DNA of 61,807 nucleotides from Alkalihalobacterium chitinilyticum. Lineage in GTDB: Bacteria > Bacillota > Bacilli > Bacillales > Bacillaceae_F. Position 1 is the first letter of the stretch, and each line of letters opens with the position of its first letter. Below are positions 8,845 to 17,931 of the stretch, one piece after another. The notes beneath the pieces are model-generated. The model ran no database searches. It was given only the letters and a program-made list of their open reading frames with translations, and was not told where the DNA came from. The position numbers and the translations under genes were made by a program. The stretch covers positions 1 through 61,807 of the forward strand of contig NZ_JAOTPO010000023.1 in assembly GCF_029028005.1 (NCBI RefSeq). Reading direction: 5' to 3'.

Positions 8845-8910
8845 AGAGGCTGACTTAATTTGCTCAAGCAAACCTCATAATGAGGAGTGCAAAAGCAAAA
8901 GTCAACCTCT
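8845..8910. terminator. Cloverleaf-shaped bidirectional terminator
   Basis: An outer stem of 12 bases with one mismatch (AGAGGCTGACTT at 8845-8856, AAGTCAACCTCT at 8899-8910) encloses small hairpins: TTTGCT/AGCAAA (8859-8872), CCTCAT/TGAGG (8873-8885) and a weak third. It separates the 8269 gene from convergent fnr. Confidence 0.65.
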
Positions 8911-8913
8911 CTT

Positions 8914-9627
8914 TTAAATTGTACATATTTCTACGGGACAATCGCCACAGTGCAAATAATCCTTTAAGAATTGGATGTTTTTTATAACGATATAACCATC
9001 GTCTAATTCGATTACCTCTTCTTTTTTCAAGTCATTTAGCATACGATTTACACTTTCTCTTGATGTACCAATAAAATTAGCCAAATCTTGATTCGTTAGA
9101 TTTACGTTTATTTTTACGCCCTCTTCATGATCAATCCCATAAGAGTTAGAGAAGCGAATTAATGTTGAGTAAATAGCCCCTGTTTTACCACAAAGTAAAA
9201 GATCTCGGAATTTAGCTTGTGTCGATTGGGTGTGTCTTGTGAACCACTTCATGAAAGCCATAGCAATTTCACCATTTTGGCAAAATAAGTTTTCTAATTG
9301 TTCACGTTCAAAGCGCACTAATTTAGCTTTTCCAACAACTTTAGCCGTTACACTGATTGCCATTTCGTTGAATAAACCAACTTCGCCAACTAGTTCATCT
9401 TTTTGTTTTAAATGAACAGAAAACTCTTTTCCATCAATCGTCATCTTACTTAAGCTAACTTGCCCTGAACGAACTAAGTATACGAATTCTGGATAATCGC
9501 CTTCAACAAATAAGACAGTTCCTTCATCGGCTGTTATTTCCGTACCTACATCTAAAAGAATTCGTTGGTTTTCAGGGGACAATTCACTAAAAAACCTTTT
9601 CATTTCTACCGTTCGCTTCTCCACCAT
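8914..9627 (-). CDS. fnr: Fnr, oxygen-sensing Crp/Fnr family regulator
   Basis: Anaerobic transcriptional activator. Residues 10-115 form the cyclic-nucleotide-like beta roll, residues 120-145 the dimer helix, and the Crp-type helix-turn-helix follows (NLTNQDLANFIGTSRESVNR). The C-terminus reads HCGDCPVEIC: cysteines 227, 230 and 235 match the three cysteines that bind the [4Fe-4S] cluster in Bacillus Fnr, and Asp142 sits where the fourth, aspartate ligand is expected. This differs from E. coli Fnr, whose cysteines are N-terminal. The start ATG follows GGAGTG. Target-like TGTGA-N6-TCACA sites precede many genes in this window. Confidence 0.95.
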   Translation of the reverse strand: MVEKRTVEMKRFFSELSPENQRILLDVGTEITADEGTVLFVEGDYPEFVYLVRSGQVSLSKMTIDGKEFSVHLKQKDELVGEVGLFNEMAISVTAKVVGKAKLVRFEREQLENLFCQNGEIAMAFMKWFTRHTQSTQAKFRDLLLCGKTGAIYSTLIRFSNSYGIDHEEGVKINVNLTNQDLANFIGTSRESVNRMLNDLKKEEVIELDDGYIVIKNIQFLKDYLHCGDCPVEICTI

Positions 9628-9994
9628 TACTTCACTCCAATTTACTTTTCTAGTTGCATTTATGTGTAAACCTTACTAAAGATTTTTAATAAGTGATTTA
9701 TTGTATGAAATGTCTCACTTTTAATAAAAAACCTTCACCTTCAATGTTTAACCATCATTTCGCATCGATTAGCTTTTCCTTTATAAATACTATTAATACA
9801 GTACTTATGCTAAATTACTTACTTCTGATGATACGTTAGCTGTTATGTATTATCAATCGGTGAATACCCTGAATTACTTAGGTGTATTTTTCCCTACTCC
9901 GGCCTTTTGTATAATAATCTTCACTTCGATCATCTCCCTAAATCCTTGGTAAAATTGACACAATACAGAAAGCGGGCTTTCAATAAGGTGTAAA
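9628..9994. other. Spacer upstream of fnr, no gene seen
   Basis: The fnr promoter must lie here, but I could not assign -35 and -10 elements with confidence. There is an AATAC/GTATT hairpin followed by TTTTT near 9863-9892 and no convincing reading frame. Confidence 0.4.
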
Positions 9995-10056
9995 AAAGCC
10001 AACAAAGCTGCTAAAATGTCCTTATGGTCCATTTTAGTTTGCATCTGTTGGCTTTC
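9995..10056 (-). terminator. Terminator of the nitrate-reductase-like operon
   Basis: On the minus strand GCCAACA pairs with TGTTGGC with a second inner stem CTAAAATG/CATTTTAG, then TTTTTT. It ends the transcript of the five genes to the right. Confidence 0.8.
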
Positions 10057-10059
10057 TCA

Positions 10060-10254
10060 CTAATTGGTGTATTCTAATTTCCGCCACTTTAAGTACGTTA
10101 AAAATGCAATAACCGATGAAACGACTCCAACAATTGTATAAGTGTAAATTTTCTCATACTCGACACCTAAATACGCTTCAATCGTCCATTGTAGCATCAC
10201 GACATTCACAGCAATTGTTATTAATATAATGGCCCAGCATATTTTTTTACCCAT
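10060..10254 (-). CDS. Small membrane protein of the nitrate-reductase-like operon
   Basis: A 64-residue protein with two predicted membrane helices (about residues 5-25 and 35-52) and a basic C-terminal tail. I do not recognise a family. The start ATG 10254 has AAGGA about ten bases upstream and overlaps the end of the Rieske gene by 8 bases, so it is translated from the same message. A role in anchoring or assembling the complex, perhaps holding the Rieske protein at the membrane, is inferred from operon position alone. Confidence 0.7.
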   Translation of the reverse strand: MGKKICWAIILITIAVNVVMLQWTIEAYLGVEYEKIYTYTIVGVVSSVIAFLTYLKWRKLEYTN

Positions 10255-10780
10255 GGCGAATTTTCCTTCCCACCGCATACACGACCCCATTATCTAATTC
10301 GATTTCTATTAGCGGTAACTCCCGTTGCGGCGGGCCGGCCATCGGTTGCCCGCTGTGTAAGTCAAAATATCCTTTATGACACGGACAAACTAATTCTTCT
10401 TTTTCTGGTTCATAAAAAACCGGACACATTAAGTGTGGACAAGCACTGTTATACGCTAACCACTCACCAGCTTTCGTATGAATTAGAATGGCTGGATCTT
10501 TATCTGTTGGGTAGTTAAATGTAATTGAACTTCCTTTTGGTACATTCACCATTTTGGTTATTTCAGTTCGTTCAAAATCGTCTTCAGCAAAACCGAGCAT
10601 GGCTCGTACTGAAAATGGTACTGTCGCAAGTCCTAACGCTACTGAGGCACCAACAGCTGTTTTTAAAAAGGCGCGACGGTTAAATTTTAAATCGTCATCA
10701 CGATCAATATTATCAACAAGATTGACCATATCATCTTGACTGTCTTTTTGATTTCGACCGAGTTTCTTCTTATCTGTCAT
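10247..10780 (-). CDS. Rieske [2Fe-2S] protein with twin-arginine signal
   Basis: Electron-transfer protein of 177 residues. After a 33-residue acidic lead comes a twin-arginine motif (NRRAFLKTAVG) and a hydrophobic helix, as in the QcrA subunit of menaquinol:cytochrome c reductase, so the cluster domain is probably outside the membrane and anchored by an uncleaved helix. The Rieske boxes are complete: CPHLMC and CPCHKG, giving two cysteines and two histidines to the cluster plus the disulfide pair. There is no cytochrome bc partner here. Instead it sits in an operon with a molybdenum oxidoreductase, a four-cluster ferredoxin and a NarI-like cytochrome b, so it may take quinol electrons into or away from that complex. 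GAGGAGGG precedes the ATG. Confidence 0.88.
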   Translation of the reverse strand: MTDKKKLGRNQKDSQDDMVNLVDNIDRDDDLKFNRRAFLKTAVGASVALGLATVPFSVRAMLGFAEDDFERTEITKMVNVPKGSSITFNYPTDKDPAILIHTKAGEWLAYNSACPHLMCPVFYEPEKEELVCPCHKGYFDLHSGQPMAGPPQRELPLIEIELDNGVVYAVGRKIRHG

Positions 10781-10810
10781 CTTTATCCCTCCTCTGGTCT
10801 TAAAAAATCA

Positions 10811-11353
10811 TTAGTCTGAATACACCCCGAAAAACTCAGGTACGTATTGCCATTTATCTTGTTCTGAAGGTTTTTTTCCTTCGATTAAGTTCATCTGTGT
10901 ACGACGTCTGCGTAAAGCTTGCATTTCGTCGAAGTCAATAAAACGGATTGCATCACTCGGACAAACTGATGCACACATCGGGGAAATCCCGTATTGAGTT
11001 CTGTCATAACACATATCACATTTGTACATTTTATTTTCTTCAAAGTCGAATTTCGGTATACCAAATGGACATCCAAACGTACAGTTACGACAGCCGATAC
11101 ACTTTTCTTCCATTGCCGAAAGGACGACACCTTCTTCTGTTATTTGAATTGCATTTGCCGGACATACTCGTGCACATGCTGGGTCTTTACATTGCATACA
11201 TAACATAGGGAACGTTTGTCTGCTTTCCATAAAGTCGACATATTCAACGTAGTTTCTTTCTTTTGCATCGTGACCGCCACATTCACGGCATGCCGCTTGA
11301 CATGAGCGGCAGCCAATACACCTTTCAAATTCTAAATACATAACTTTTTTCAT
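10811..11353 (-). CDS. Four-cluster [4Fe-4S] electron-transfer subunit (NrfC/DmsB type)
   Basis: A 180-residue cytoplasmic ferredoxin-like subunit. Four cysteine groups are visible: CIGCRSCQAAC (residues 12-22), CMQCKDPACARVC, CIGCRNCTFGC, and CDMCY with the later CASVC. This is the arrangement of the beta subunits of molybdenum oxidoreductases such as DmsB, NrfC and PsrB, which carry electrons between a membrane subunit and the catalytic chain. Its place between the catalytic gene and the Rieske gene supports that role. The start ATG follows AAGGAGTG. Confidence 0.88.
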   Translation of the reverse strand: MKKVMYLEFERCIGCRSCQAACRECGGHDAKERNYVEYVDFMESRQTFPMLCMQCKDPACARVCPANAIQITEEGVVLSAMEEKCIGCRNCTFGCPFGIPKFDFEENKMYKCDMCYDRTQYGISPMCASVCPSDAIRFIDFDEMQALRRRRTQMNLIEGKKPSEQDKWQYVPEFFGVYSD

Positions 11354-11375
11354 TCCAATACACTCCTTATCCCAT

Positions 11376-13499
11376 TTAGGCCTTTTTCATTTTTACCGAA
11401 CATACTTTAAATTCAGGCATTCTCGAAACTGGATCTAATGCTGGATTTGTTAATACATTAACCGCAAGTTCTTTGCCCCAATGGTAAGGAACAAACACTG
11501 TATCTTCACGAATTGCTTTCGTCAATCGAACTTCTAATTCCATTTCTGAACGTCTTGTCATTAATTTCACTTTACCTCCATTTACGAGGCCATATTGACT
11601 TGCAAGTGCTGGGTGCATCTCCGCATATGGTACCGGACATTGCTGCATTAAAAATTCAGTTCGTCTCGTTTGACTTCCTGATAAGAAGTGGAAAACCACA
11701 CGTCCTGTTGTTAAATATAACGGATATTCCTCATCAGGAACCTCTCCTGAGTCTCGGTAGTTAACAATTGGAAGAATTGCTTTTCCATCAGGCGTTCCGA
11801 ATTTTTCTTTAAACATCGTTGGTGTTCCCGGGTGGTCTTCTGATGGACATGGCCAAAATACACCGTCTTCTTGGTCAATTCTCTCGTACGTAATCCCGTA
11901 ATAATCAGCCTTTCCACCTTTTGAAGCTAAGCGGAACTCATCAAAGATTTCACGTGGATTATTGTAGTTGAATAAATGTCCTTTATCCATTCGCTCTGCG
12001 ATCACCTTCATAATTTGCCAATCTGTTTTCGATTCTCCAATCGGGTCTTTTACTTTACGAATACGAATGACTCGACCTTCAAGATTGGTCGTTGTCCCTT
12101 CGTCTTCTGCCCAAGATGTTACCGGAAGAATAACATCTGCAAATTCAGCAGTTTCTGACATAAAGAAGTCACTTACAACTAGAAAGTCTAATTTATTAAA
12201 TCCATTCCATATATGTTGAAGGTTAGGTGCTGATACCGCTGGATTACTACACATAACATGCATTCCGCGAATACGACCTTCCTCAATTTCATCAAACATT
12301 TCGTAGGCAGATACCCCTGCTCTCGGCATCTCAGCAGGGTCAATTCCCCATACGCTCGAAACATATTTAACTGCTTCTGGATCAGAAATTTTGCGGTAAC
12401 CTGGTAGTGCATCTGCTTTTTGACCGTGCTCACGTCCACCTTGTCCGTTCGCTTGACCAGTAAATGTTGCTACACCTGATGCGAATTTACCGATTTGACC
12501 TCTTAGAAGTGCCATTGACGTGTAAAGTCTAACATTATCTACACCTTTAGATTGCTGTTCAATACCTCGTGCAAACATGACAACTGAACGAGGTGAACGG
12601 CCAAAGATGTGAGCAGCTTTCACAATTTTTTCTACAGCGATACCCGTAATTTTTGATGTAAATTCAGGTGTAAAACCTTCTACTGCTTGTTTTAATTCTT
12701 CATAGTTATTACAGCGCTCGTTAACATACGCCTCATCTACATAACCTTCTTTAATGAGAAGGTGAAGCATTCCACTTGCTAATGTGTCATCAGTTCCAGG
12801 TCTTAGATCAAGGTGTACATCTGCAATTCGGGCAGTTGGCGTTTCACGAGGATCAGCAACGATCATTTTCGCTCCTTTATCTCTTGCTTTCCATAACCAC
12901 TGAATACTTGTTGGATGACATTCAGCCGTATTTGAACCAGCCATAAAGAAACAATCCGTATGCTCTAACTCCGGCCAAGGTAATGTTGATCCTCTATCTG
13001 TTCCTAATGTTTGCATAAATCCACCCGCAGCTGAACTCATACAGAAGCGACCGTTGTAATCAACATAACGTGTACCCAGTACAGCTCGAGCATATTTTCC
13101 AACAAGGTAACATTTTTCATTTGTCATCGATACACCACCGAATACACTCAGTGCATCTTTTCCGTGTTCTTTTTGCAACTTTTTAAAGTTTTTCTCAATT
13201 AGATCAAGCGCTTCTTCCCAAGTCGCTTCAACAAATTGTCCGTTCTTTTTGATAAGTGGTTTTGTAATTCGCTCATCATGATCGATCGTTTGATAAGCGG
13301 TTACTCCTTTAGGACAAAGCTTTCCAAGTGTTACTGGCCAGTCATAACGCGGCTCTACCCCTACGACTTTATTTGTTTTTTCATCTAGGCGAATGTGCAT
13401 CCCGCACTGCATGCCGCAGTAACAACAGTGTGTTGAAATTAATTTTTCTCCTTCATGTTGTAAGTTTTGTACGCCTTCTTTTACAAGATAGTCAGTCAT
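11376..13499 (-). CDS. NasC/NapA-type molybdenum oxidoreductase, probable nitrate reductase catalytic subunit
   Basis: Mo-bis-MGD enzyme of 707 residues, predicted to reduce nitrate to nitrite in the cytoplasm (no signal peptide). The N-terminal cluster motif is C-x2-C-x3-C (HCCYCGMQC) with the fourth cysteine in GKLCPKG. The Mo ligand is the cysteine of GRFCMSSAA, as in Nap and Nas enzymes, not the aspartate of NarG. The block TGQANGQGGREHG is typical of assimilatory-type enzymes. I moved the start to ATG 13499, which has GAAGGGGAG upstream and follows the cytochrome b stop codon directly. Unlike assimilatory NasC there is no NasB reductase here; the operon provides membrane and Fe-S partners instead. 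Another substrate (chlorate, selenate) cannot be excluded. Confidence 0.88.
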   Translation of the reverse strand: MTDYLVKEGVQNLQHEGEKLISTHCCYCGMQCGMHIRLDEKTNKVVGVEPRYDWPVTLGKLCPKGVTAYQTIDHDERITKPLIKKNGQFVEATWEEALDLIEKNFKKLQKEHGKDALSVFGGVSMTNEKCYLVGKYARAVLGTRYVDYNGRFCMSSAAGGFMQTLGTDRGSTLPWPELEHTDCFFMAGSNTAECHPTSIQWLWKARDKGAKMIVADPRETPTARIADVHLDLRPGTDDTLASGMLHLLIKEGYVDEAYVNERCNNYEELKQAVEGFTPEFTSKITGIAVEKIVKAAHIFGRSPRSVVMFARGIEQQSKGVDNVRLYTSMALLRGQIGKFASGVATFTGQANGQGGREHGQKADALPGYRKISDPEAVKYVSSVWGIDPAEMPRAGVSAYEMFDEIEEGRIRGMHVMCSNPAVSAPNLQHIWNGFNKLDFLVVSDFFMSETAEFADVILPVTSWAEDEGTTTNLEGRVIRIRKVKDPIGESKTDWQIMKVIAERMDKGHLFNYNNPREIFDEFRLASKGGKADYYGITYERIDQEDGVFWPCPSEDHPGTPTMFKEKFGTPDGKAILPIVNYRDSGEVPDEEYPLYLTTGRVVFHFLSGSQTRRTEFLMQQCPVPYAEMHPALASQYGLVNGGKVKLMTRRSEMELEVRLTKAIREDTVFVPYHWGKELAVNVLTNPALDPVSRMPEFKVCSVKMKKA

Positions 13500-13500
13500 T

Positions 13501-14643
13501 TTATTTCTCCCCTTCTCTTGTTTCATCATAAAAGTCTTCAGAACGTTTGTGGCCAAACCCTGGAATGTGAATGCCGTTATTCGTTTGGATCGGTCCAAAT
13601 GGATTACCTGCTGCATTTTCTAAGTTTAATTGACTCATTACACGCATTCTTCTTCGACATGATGGACAGTAGTCCGCTAAATAAGAACCGTCTTTTAGTT
13701 GTAAGTCAAATGCTTGCGCTCCTAAAATATCTTTAACATCATCAATTTGATCGTCACTGCTATATGTTGTTCCGCATTTTTTACATGGTCGAGTATCGAC
13801 CTTCAGTTGCTCTTGGTAGTTCATCGGAACCGCCACAGCCAATGGACGAATTGGTAAGTGGAACAGCTTTCCGAACGGGAAGTATACTAAGAAAATAACA
13901 ACCGTAAATTGGTGAAAAAGCGCTAAATAAGAATGAATAAAGCCATCTAGAAATTTATAAGAAACCGTTAATAATAAGCCAGATACTGTTACTGCTAGAA
14001 GCATATATAAAGGAAATAAGTCAAATTCGAACCGTTGTGTAACTTGAACACCTTTGTCTCTTTGGCGTCGGATCATCATCATGACGACTCCACCTAATAC
14101 CATTAAAGCAGTAATGTTTAGACCGTTAAAAACTAATTCTGCGAATAATCCGTCTGCTGCCATCTTAATCATTGGGTACCCCATCACTACAAGTTGGTAC
14201 GTCGTGGCATCAACGAGTTTAAAGTGCATCCAGCCAAACGTCAGTCCAAATGTAATTGCAAAAGAACCGATACAGCCCCAAGCTACAAGCCAGTGTTGAA
14301 TGCCTCGATAAATGCCGCGCTTGAAAATAAATTTTTGGAATAAAATATTATCGACTAATGTTTGCATCACTGATTTAAAATTACGTTTTTGTCTTTTTCT
14401 CGCTTTTAAGTTTTGGATCGTTCTTTTTAATACTTGGTGAGTGGCTGGTCGCATTGACCAAGCACATATTCTAACCGTCATCCCAATCGCAAAGACAAAC
14501 GATGAAATTAGATAACCAAACAACATCATGTCCACATGGCTGAACTGCTTTGTACCAATCCACATCGAGATAATTAATAGTAAAACTACAATGAAAGCAT
14601 ACATGCTTGTTTTTGAATAAAAGGACTTTTCAAACTGAGTCAT
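13501..14643 (-). CDS. NarI-like cytochrome b with C-terminal zinc-ribbon-like domain
   Basis: A 380-residue membrane protein, probably the quinol-oxidising subunit. Five to six membrane helices lie between about residues 10 and 265. Histidines in helices (IQHWLVAWG, LALFHQFT and FGKLFHLP) fit the haem ligands of the NarI family, and the last block resembles the end of NarI and related respiratory cytochromes. After the membrane part follows about 110 residues with CKKC and CPSC pairs, likely a zinc-ribbon or iron site, which ordinary NarI lacks. ATG 14643 has GGAG eight bases upstream; a GTG three codons earlier is less likely. First gene of the five-gene operon, behind a perfect Fnr-type site. 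Confidence 0.82.
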   Translation of the reverse strand: MTQFEKSFYSKTSMYAFIVVLLLIISMWIGTKQFSHVDMMLFGYLISSFVFAIGMTVRICAWSMRPATHQVLKRTIQNLKARKRQKRNFKSVMQTLVDNILFQKFIFKRGIYRGIQHWLVAWGCIGSFAITFGLTFGWMHFKLVDATTYQLVVMGYPMIKMAADGLFAELVFNGLNITALMVLGGVVMMMIRRQRDKGVQVTQRFEFDLFPLYMLLAVTVSGLLLTVSYKFLDGFIHSYLALFHQFTVVIFLVYFPFGKLFHLPIRPLAVAVPMNYQEQLKVDTRPCKKCGTTYSSDDQIDDVKDILGAQAFDLQLKDGSYLADYCPSCRRRMRVMSQLNLENAAGNPFGPIQTNNGIHIPGFGHKRSEDFYDETREGEK

Positions 14644-14716
14644 CCTTGTCACTCCTCTACTTTAAATCACAATTTGTTTTGTTAAACTTATTGTAGAGGC
14701 AGCTCGATTTTAGGAC

Positions 14717-14732
14717 TGTGAGTTTTTTCACA
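14717..14732 (-). promoter_or_regulatory. Fnr-type site of the nitrate-reductase-like operon
   Basis: TGTGA-GTTTTT-TCACA, a perfect dyad. TACAAT at 14690-14695 is correctly placed as the -10 element for the operon starting at 14643. Confidence 0.85.
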
Positions 14733-14896
14733 CGAAGTAAGAAAATATAGTAACAAAATAAATGGCAGTGGAAATTTAGGAGCAATTTTGCGTTGATTTG
14801 ACGCTGTTTGTGAGGATATAAGGATTATATTTAGACGATCTGTGAACTTTATGACACAATTAGTAGATACTTTGAGATCCCCCTCAGATCCCATAA

Positions 14897-14932
14897 CGAA
14901 AACAAGCCCCAATCATTTGATTGAAGCTTGTT
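14897..14932 (-). terminator. Terminator of the radical SAM gene
   Basis: AACAAGC (14901-14907) pairs with GCTTGTT (14925-14931), with an inner AATCA/TGATT stem. On the minus strand TTTT follows. It comes just after the stop codon at 14949. Confidence 0.65.
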
Positions 14933-14948
14933 ACTCTAAAAGACTCGA

Positions 14949-16076
14949 TTATGTTAATGCCGCTGGAGTATAGTCGCAGCTCGGGTCACTTTCCAAGTAA
15001 TCACCATGCACAGCAAAGGCACGGGCCCGTGAACCGCCGCAAATATCTTTATATTCACACAGGCCACACTTTCCTTTGAGCAAAGTTTTATTTCGCAAAT
15101 CTTTCATAACAGGTGAATGTTGATAGATATCTAATAATGACTGTTCACGGACATTCCCACATTTAACGGGTAAAAAGCCGCTTGGATAGACATCACCAAT
15201 ATGACTAATAAAAACAAAACCATCTCCATCATTAACCCCTTTTGGAGCACGGCCTAGTAAGTCTGTACGTTTCTGACTTTTCTGTATCTCCATCGCACTC
15301 GTCTCTGAACGGACTCCACTCCTATTAGAAGCAGCAGACTGCTTATTTTGTAAGAACACCCTCCGGTAATGAGGAGCTTCAGTCGCCTTCACATGGTACG
15401 GCATTTTTTGCTGTACCTCGACGAGCCATTTCATGACTTCTTCATGTTGCTGCGGGGTTAACATATCTTTTTGTTGAGCTCGTCCTGTTGGAATTAAGAA
15501 AAACAAACTCCAAAGGACTGCCCCCATATCTTTAACGACTTCGCTAATACGCTCTAAGTCATCGATATTATAGTTGGAGACCGTTGTGTTAATTTGAATA
15601 GGAATGTTTAATTCTTTTAGATAAGAAATACCTTTCATTGTACGGTCAAACGATCCATTGGTCCCGCGAAAATAATCATGAATTTCTGCATTGGATCCAT
15701 CTAAACTAAATGCCCACCGTGATAAGCCTACATGCTTCGCCTTTTCAACTGCCGCTTTCGTCACTTTAGGTGTGGCACTCGGTGTCATCGAGACAGCAAG
15801 ATTTTTTTCATGGATTGCATAGTGTGCCAATTGAAATAAATCTGGTCTCATAAGCGGGTCCCCGCCTGTAAAGACAAAAAGCGGGTTATTCATCTCTGCA
15901 ATTTGATCAATTAATTGTTTTCCCTCTTCAAATGATAACTGCCTTGGGTCCGATTTATATTGGGCCTCCGCACGACAATGAAGACACTTTAAAGCACAAG
16001 CTCGTGTGACTTCCCAAATAACAATGAAAGGAAATTCGTTATAATTCCGGTGAATTGCATTCGTATCTATGGTCAT
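14949..16076 (-). CDS. Radical SAM/SPASM enzyme (TIGR04053-like)
   Basis: A 375-residue radical SAM enzyme. The cluster motif is CALKCLHC (C-x3-C-x2-C) after WEVTRA, and the C-terminal SPASM region reads CGNVRE ... CGLCEYKDICGG. This layout is shared by haem-synthesis and peptide-modifying enzymes such as AhbD and NirJ, and I believe it falls in the TIGR04053 group. The substrate is unknown. ATG 16076 is the likely start (AGAAGGAG upstream); the longer frame would run through the Fnr-type site. A region of about 40 residues around 255-295 is poorly conserved in appearance. The Fnr-type site at 16143 suggests work under anaerobic conditions, perhaps haem or cofactor maturation for nitrate respiration. 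Confidence 0.82.
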   Translation of the reverse strand: MTIDTNAIHRNYNEFPFIVIWEVTRACALKCLHCRAEAQYKSDPRQLSFEEGKQLIDQIAEMNNPLFVFTGGDPLMRPDLFQLAHYAIHEKNLAVSMTPSATPKVTKAAVEKAKHVGLSRWAFSLDGSNAEIHDYFRGTNGSFDRTMKGISYLKELNIPIQINTTVSNYNIDDLERISEVVKDMGAVLWSLFFLIPTGRAQQKDMLTPQQHEEVMKWLVEVQQKMPYHVKATEAPHYRRVFLQNKQSAASNRSGVRSETSAMEIQKSQKRTDLLGRAPKGVNDGDGFVFISHIGDVYPSGFLPVKCGNVREQSLLDIYQHSPVMKDLRNKTLLKGKCGLCEYKDICGGSRARAFAVHGDYLESDPSCDYTPAALT

Positions 16077-16142
16077 TTTCAGCCACTCTCCTTCTAAAGC
16101 AAAACTTCTACTTTGACTATAAGAGAAAAGACTAGTTTTGAC

Positions 16143-16158
16143 TGTGAGCTCTATCACA
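16143..16158 (-). promoter_or_regulatory. Fnr-type site of the radical SAM gene
   Basis: TGTGA-GCTCTA-TCACA, perfect, with TATAGT at 16116-16121 as the -10. It begins two bases beyond the chemoreceptor stop codon. Confidence 0.85.
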
Positions 16159-16159
16159 A

Positions 16160-17869
16160 TCACTCTTTCAATTTAAAGTGATTGATTTTCTCTTGCAGTC
16201 TTTCCGACATTCTCGTTAATTGACCCGAAGCTGCACTCACTTCTTGCATCGCTGCAGTTTGCTGCTCAGTTGAGTCGGCAACGAAGTCTGTATGGGTTGC
16301 ATGCCTCTCTGATATGGCTACAATTATTTTTGTTAATTCTACGATTTTTTGGATTTCTACATTCATTTCTTTTAACGTACTACTAATATGGTAGACATCA
16401 CCTGTAATCACATTAATGGATTCTGCAATTTCATGGAACGAATTACCTGCTTGATTCATCACTTCTATTCCGTCTGTTACCGTTTGGTCACCATGAGATG
16501 ATGTTTTGACAGCTTCTGTTGTTTCTTGTTGTATCTGTGATATCAACTCTCGTATCTCTTTTGTTGCAGCTGAAGACTGTTCTGCCAGCTTGCGAACCTC
16601 ATCCGCAACTACTGCAAATCCCTTCCCGTGTTCTCCTGCACGGGCAGCTTCAATAGCAGCATTTAATGCCAATAAATTGGTTTGATCTGCAATGGCTGTA
16701 ATCATCGATATGATTTCGTTAATTTGTTCTGATTTTCGATCAAGACCATTCATCGTTTCTTTCATGGAAACTGAATTCTGTTTAATCCTCTCCATTTGCT
16801 CAATGGCACGCTTAATCACTTCGTCACCTGTATCAGCCTTTTCATTTGCTCGTTTTGAAACCTCAGAGGATTGTTTCATTCGTTGCAGCACGTTATCCAT
16901 ATCATTCGAAATTTCAGTAATTACTTCATTAATATGGTTGGATTTCTTTACTTGCTGTTGCGAATCTTCTTGAATACTTTTAATTCGATCTGAATTAAGC
17001 TCCGTTGTTGTCGTCACTTGTTTTGCTTGTTTGGATAATTGCTCTGATGTTGCTGCGACTTGGTAGGAGCTTTCAGAAACATCTCCAACCATTTCTTGCA
17101 ACTGGTCAACCATCGAATTAAAATCATTGGCTAATTCACCAATTTCATCTTTCCGGTTAATCATTAAACGCGGCGCAGTTAAATCGCCTTGTGCGATTTT
17201 TTTGGCATACACAATAAATTCTGAAATAGGTTTCATGGTTCTGCTAACAAACCAAATGGTCACGATTGTCGTAATTAGTAGAGGAATAATCCCGAATAAA
17301 ATACCGCCTTTCACCTTATCCCATGTTCTCTCGTGAACTATGCTTGCATCAAAATCTATGGCACTAATCGCAATCATTTCTTTACTTGTATCGTGATCTT
17401 TAAAGATGGGTGCATAGCCTGTAAGTCGTTTCATTCCGCCAAACTCATAAATGTCTGAATAATGGGGATGCCCCATTGACTTCATCATATGTAAAGCTTC
17501 TTTGTCTAAATAAAACATATCGCCTGCTTGAAATCCTTGTGCTTGCAAATTTACATCTGCGACTAATACCTTTCCTTCAAGTGAAAGGATGTATTGTGTT
17601 TCAAATATGTCTTTATGATCAACTGTCCAGCTAATTAATTGGCCAATTTCATCGGCTTTCGATAAGTCACCTTGTGCAAGTTGTTCAATATCAGTTGGGT
17701 TTAATAGGCCTGTTGTTATATTGGCGCATCCATACAGTTCAATAGCCGCTGCTTCTTTTACTTTTTCATAAATAATTCGATAATTTGATATGGAAATTAT
17801 GACCATTGATATAAAAATGGTTGTAAAAATAATTACTCCTAATTTCATAGTAACGCTCGTTTTCTTCAT
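16160..17869 (-). CDS. Methyl-accepting chemotaxis protein
   Basis: A 569-residue membrane chemoreceptor. A membrane helix near residues 8-28, an extracellular Cache-like sensor of about 150 residues, a second helix near 190-212, a HAMP segment ([12 protein letters not shown]), then a long coiled coil with the highly conserved hairpin tip [20 protein letters not shown]. No ligand can be named. Its promoter carries a perfect Fnr-type site (17932-17947) with TACAAT at 17905-17910, so it should be made without oxygen; a sensor for nitrate, nitrite or redox change would fit. No terminator separates it from the radical SAM gene, so read-through is possible. Confidence 0.92.
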   Translation of the reverse strand: MKKTSVTMKLGVIIFTTIFISMVIISISNYRIIYEKVKEAAAIELYGCANITTGLLNPTDIEQLAQGDLSKADEIGQLISWTVDHKDIFETQYILSLEGKVLVADVNLQAQGFQAGDMFYLDKEALHMMKSMGHPHYSDIYEFGGMKRLTGYAPIFKDHDTSKEMIAISAIDFDASIVHERTWDKVKGGILFGIIPLLITTIVTIWFVSRTMKPISEFIVYAKKIAQGDLTAPRLMINRKDEIGELANDFNSMVDQLQEMVGDVSESSYQVAATSEQLSKQAKQVTTTTELNSDRIKSIQEDSQQQVKKSNHINEVITEISNDMDNVLQRMKQSSEVSKRANEKADTGDEVIKRAIEQMERIKQNSVSMKETMNGLDRKSEQINEIISMITAIADQTNLLALNAAIEAARAGEHGKGFAVVADEVRKLAEQSSAATKEIRELISQIQQETTEAVKTSSHGDQTVTDGIEVMNQAGNSFHEIAESINVITGDVYHISSTLKEMNVEIQKIVELTKIIVAISERHATHTDFVADSTEQQTAAMQEVSAASGQLTRMSERLQEKINHFKLKE

Positions 17870-17931
17870 ATAATCACCTCTTATATTCTTCCTTCTTTTA
17901 CTAGATTGTAACTATATTCATAATTTTCCGT

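Noticed and set aside
9704-9719. TATGA-AATGTC-TCACT upstream of fnr as an autoregulatory Fnr site
   Set aside because: Two mismatches and no -10 hexamer at the distance seen in all other sites.
11500-13530. Several antisense frames of 60-90 codons within the nitrate operon
   Set aside because: All lie opposite well-recognised genes, lack ribosome sites and show no family features.
14688-14912. A 74-codon frame upstream of the nitrate operon
   Set aside because: It overlaps the Fnr-type site and terminator, has no ribosome site, and its translation has no protein-like pattern.
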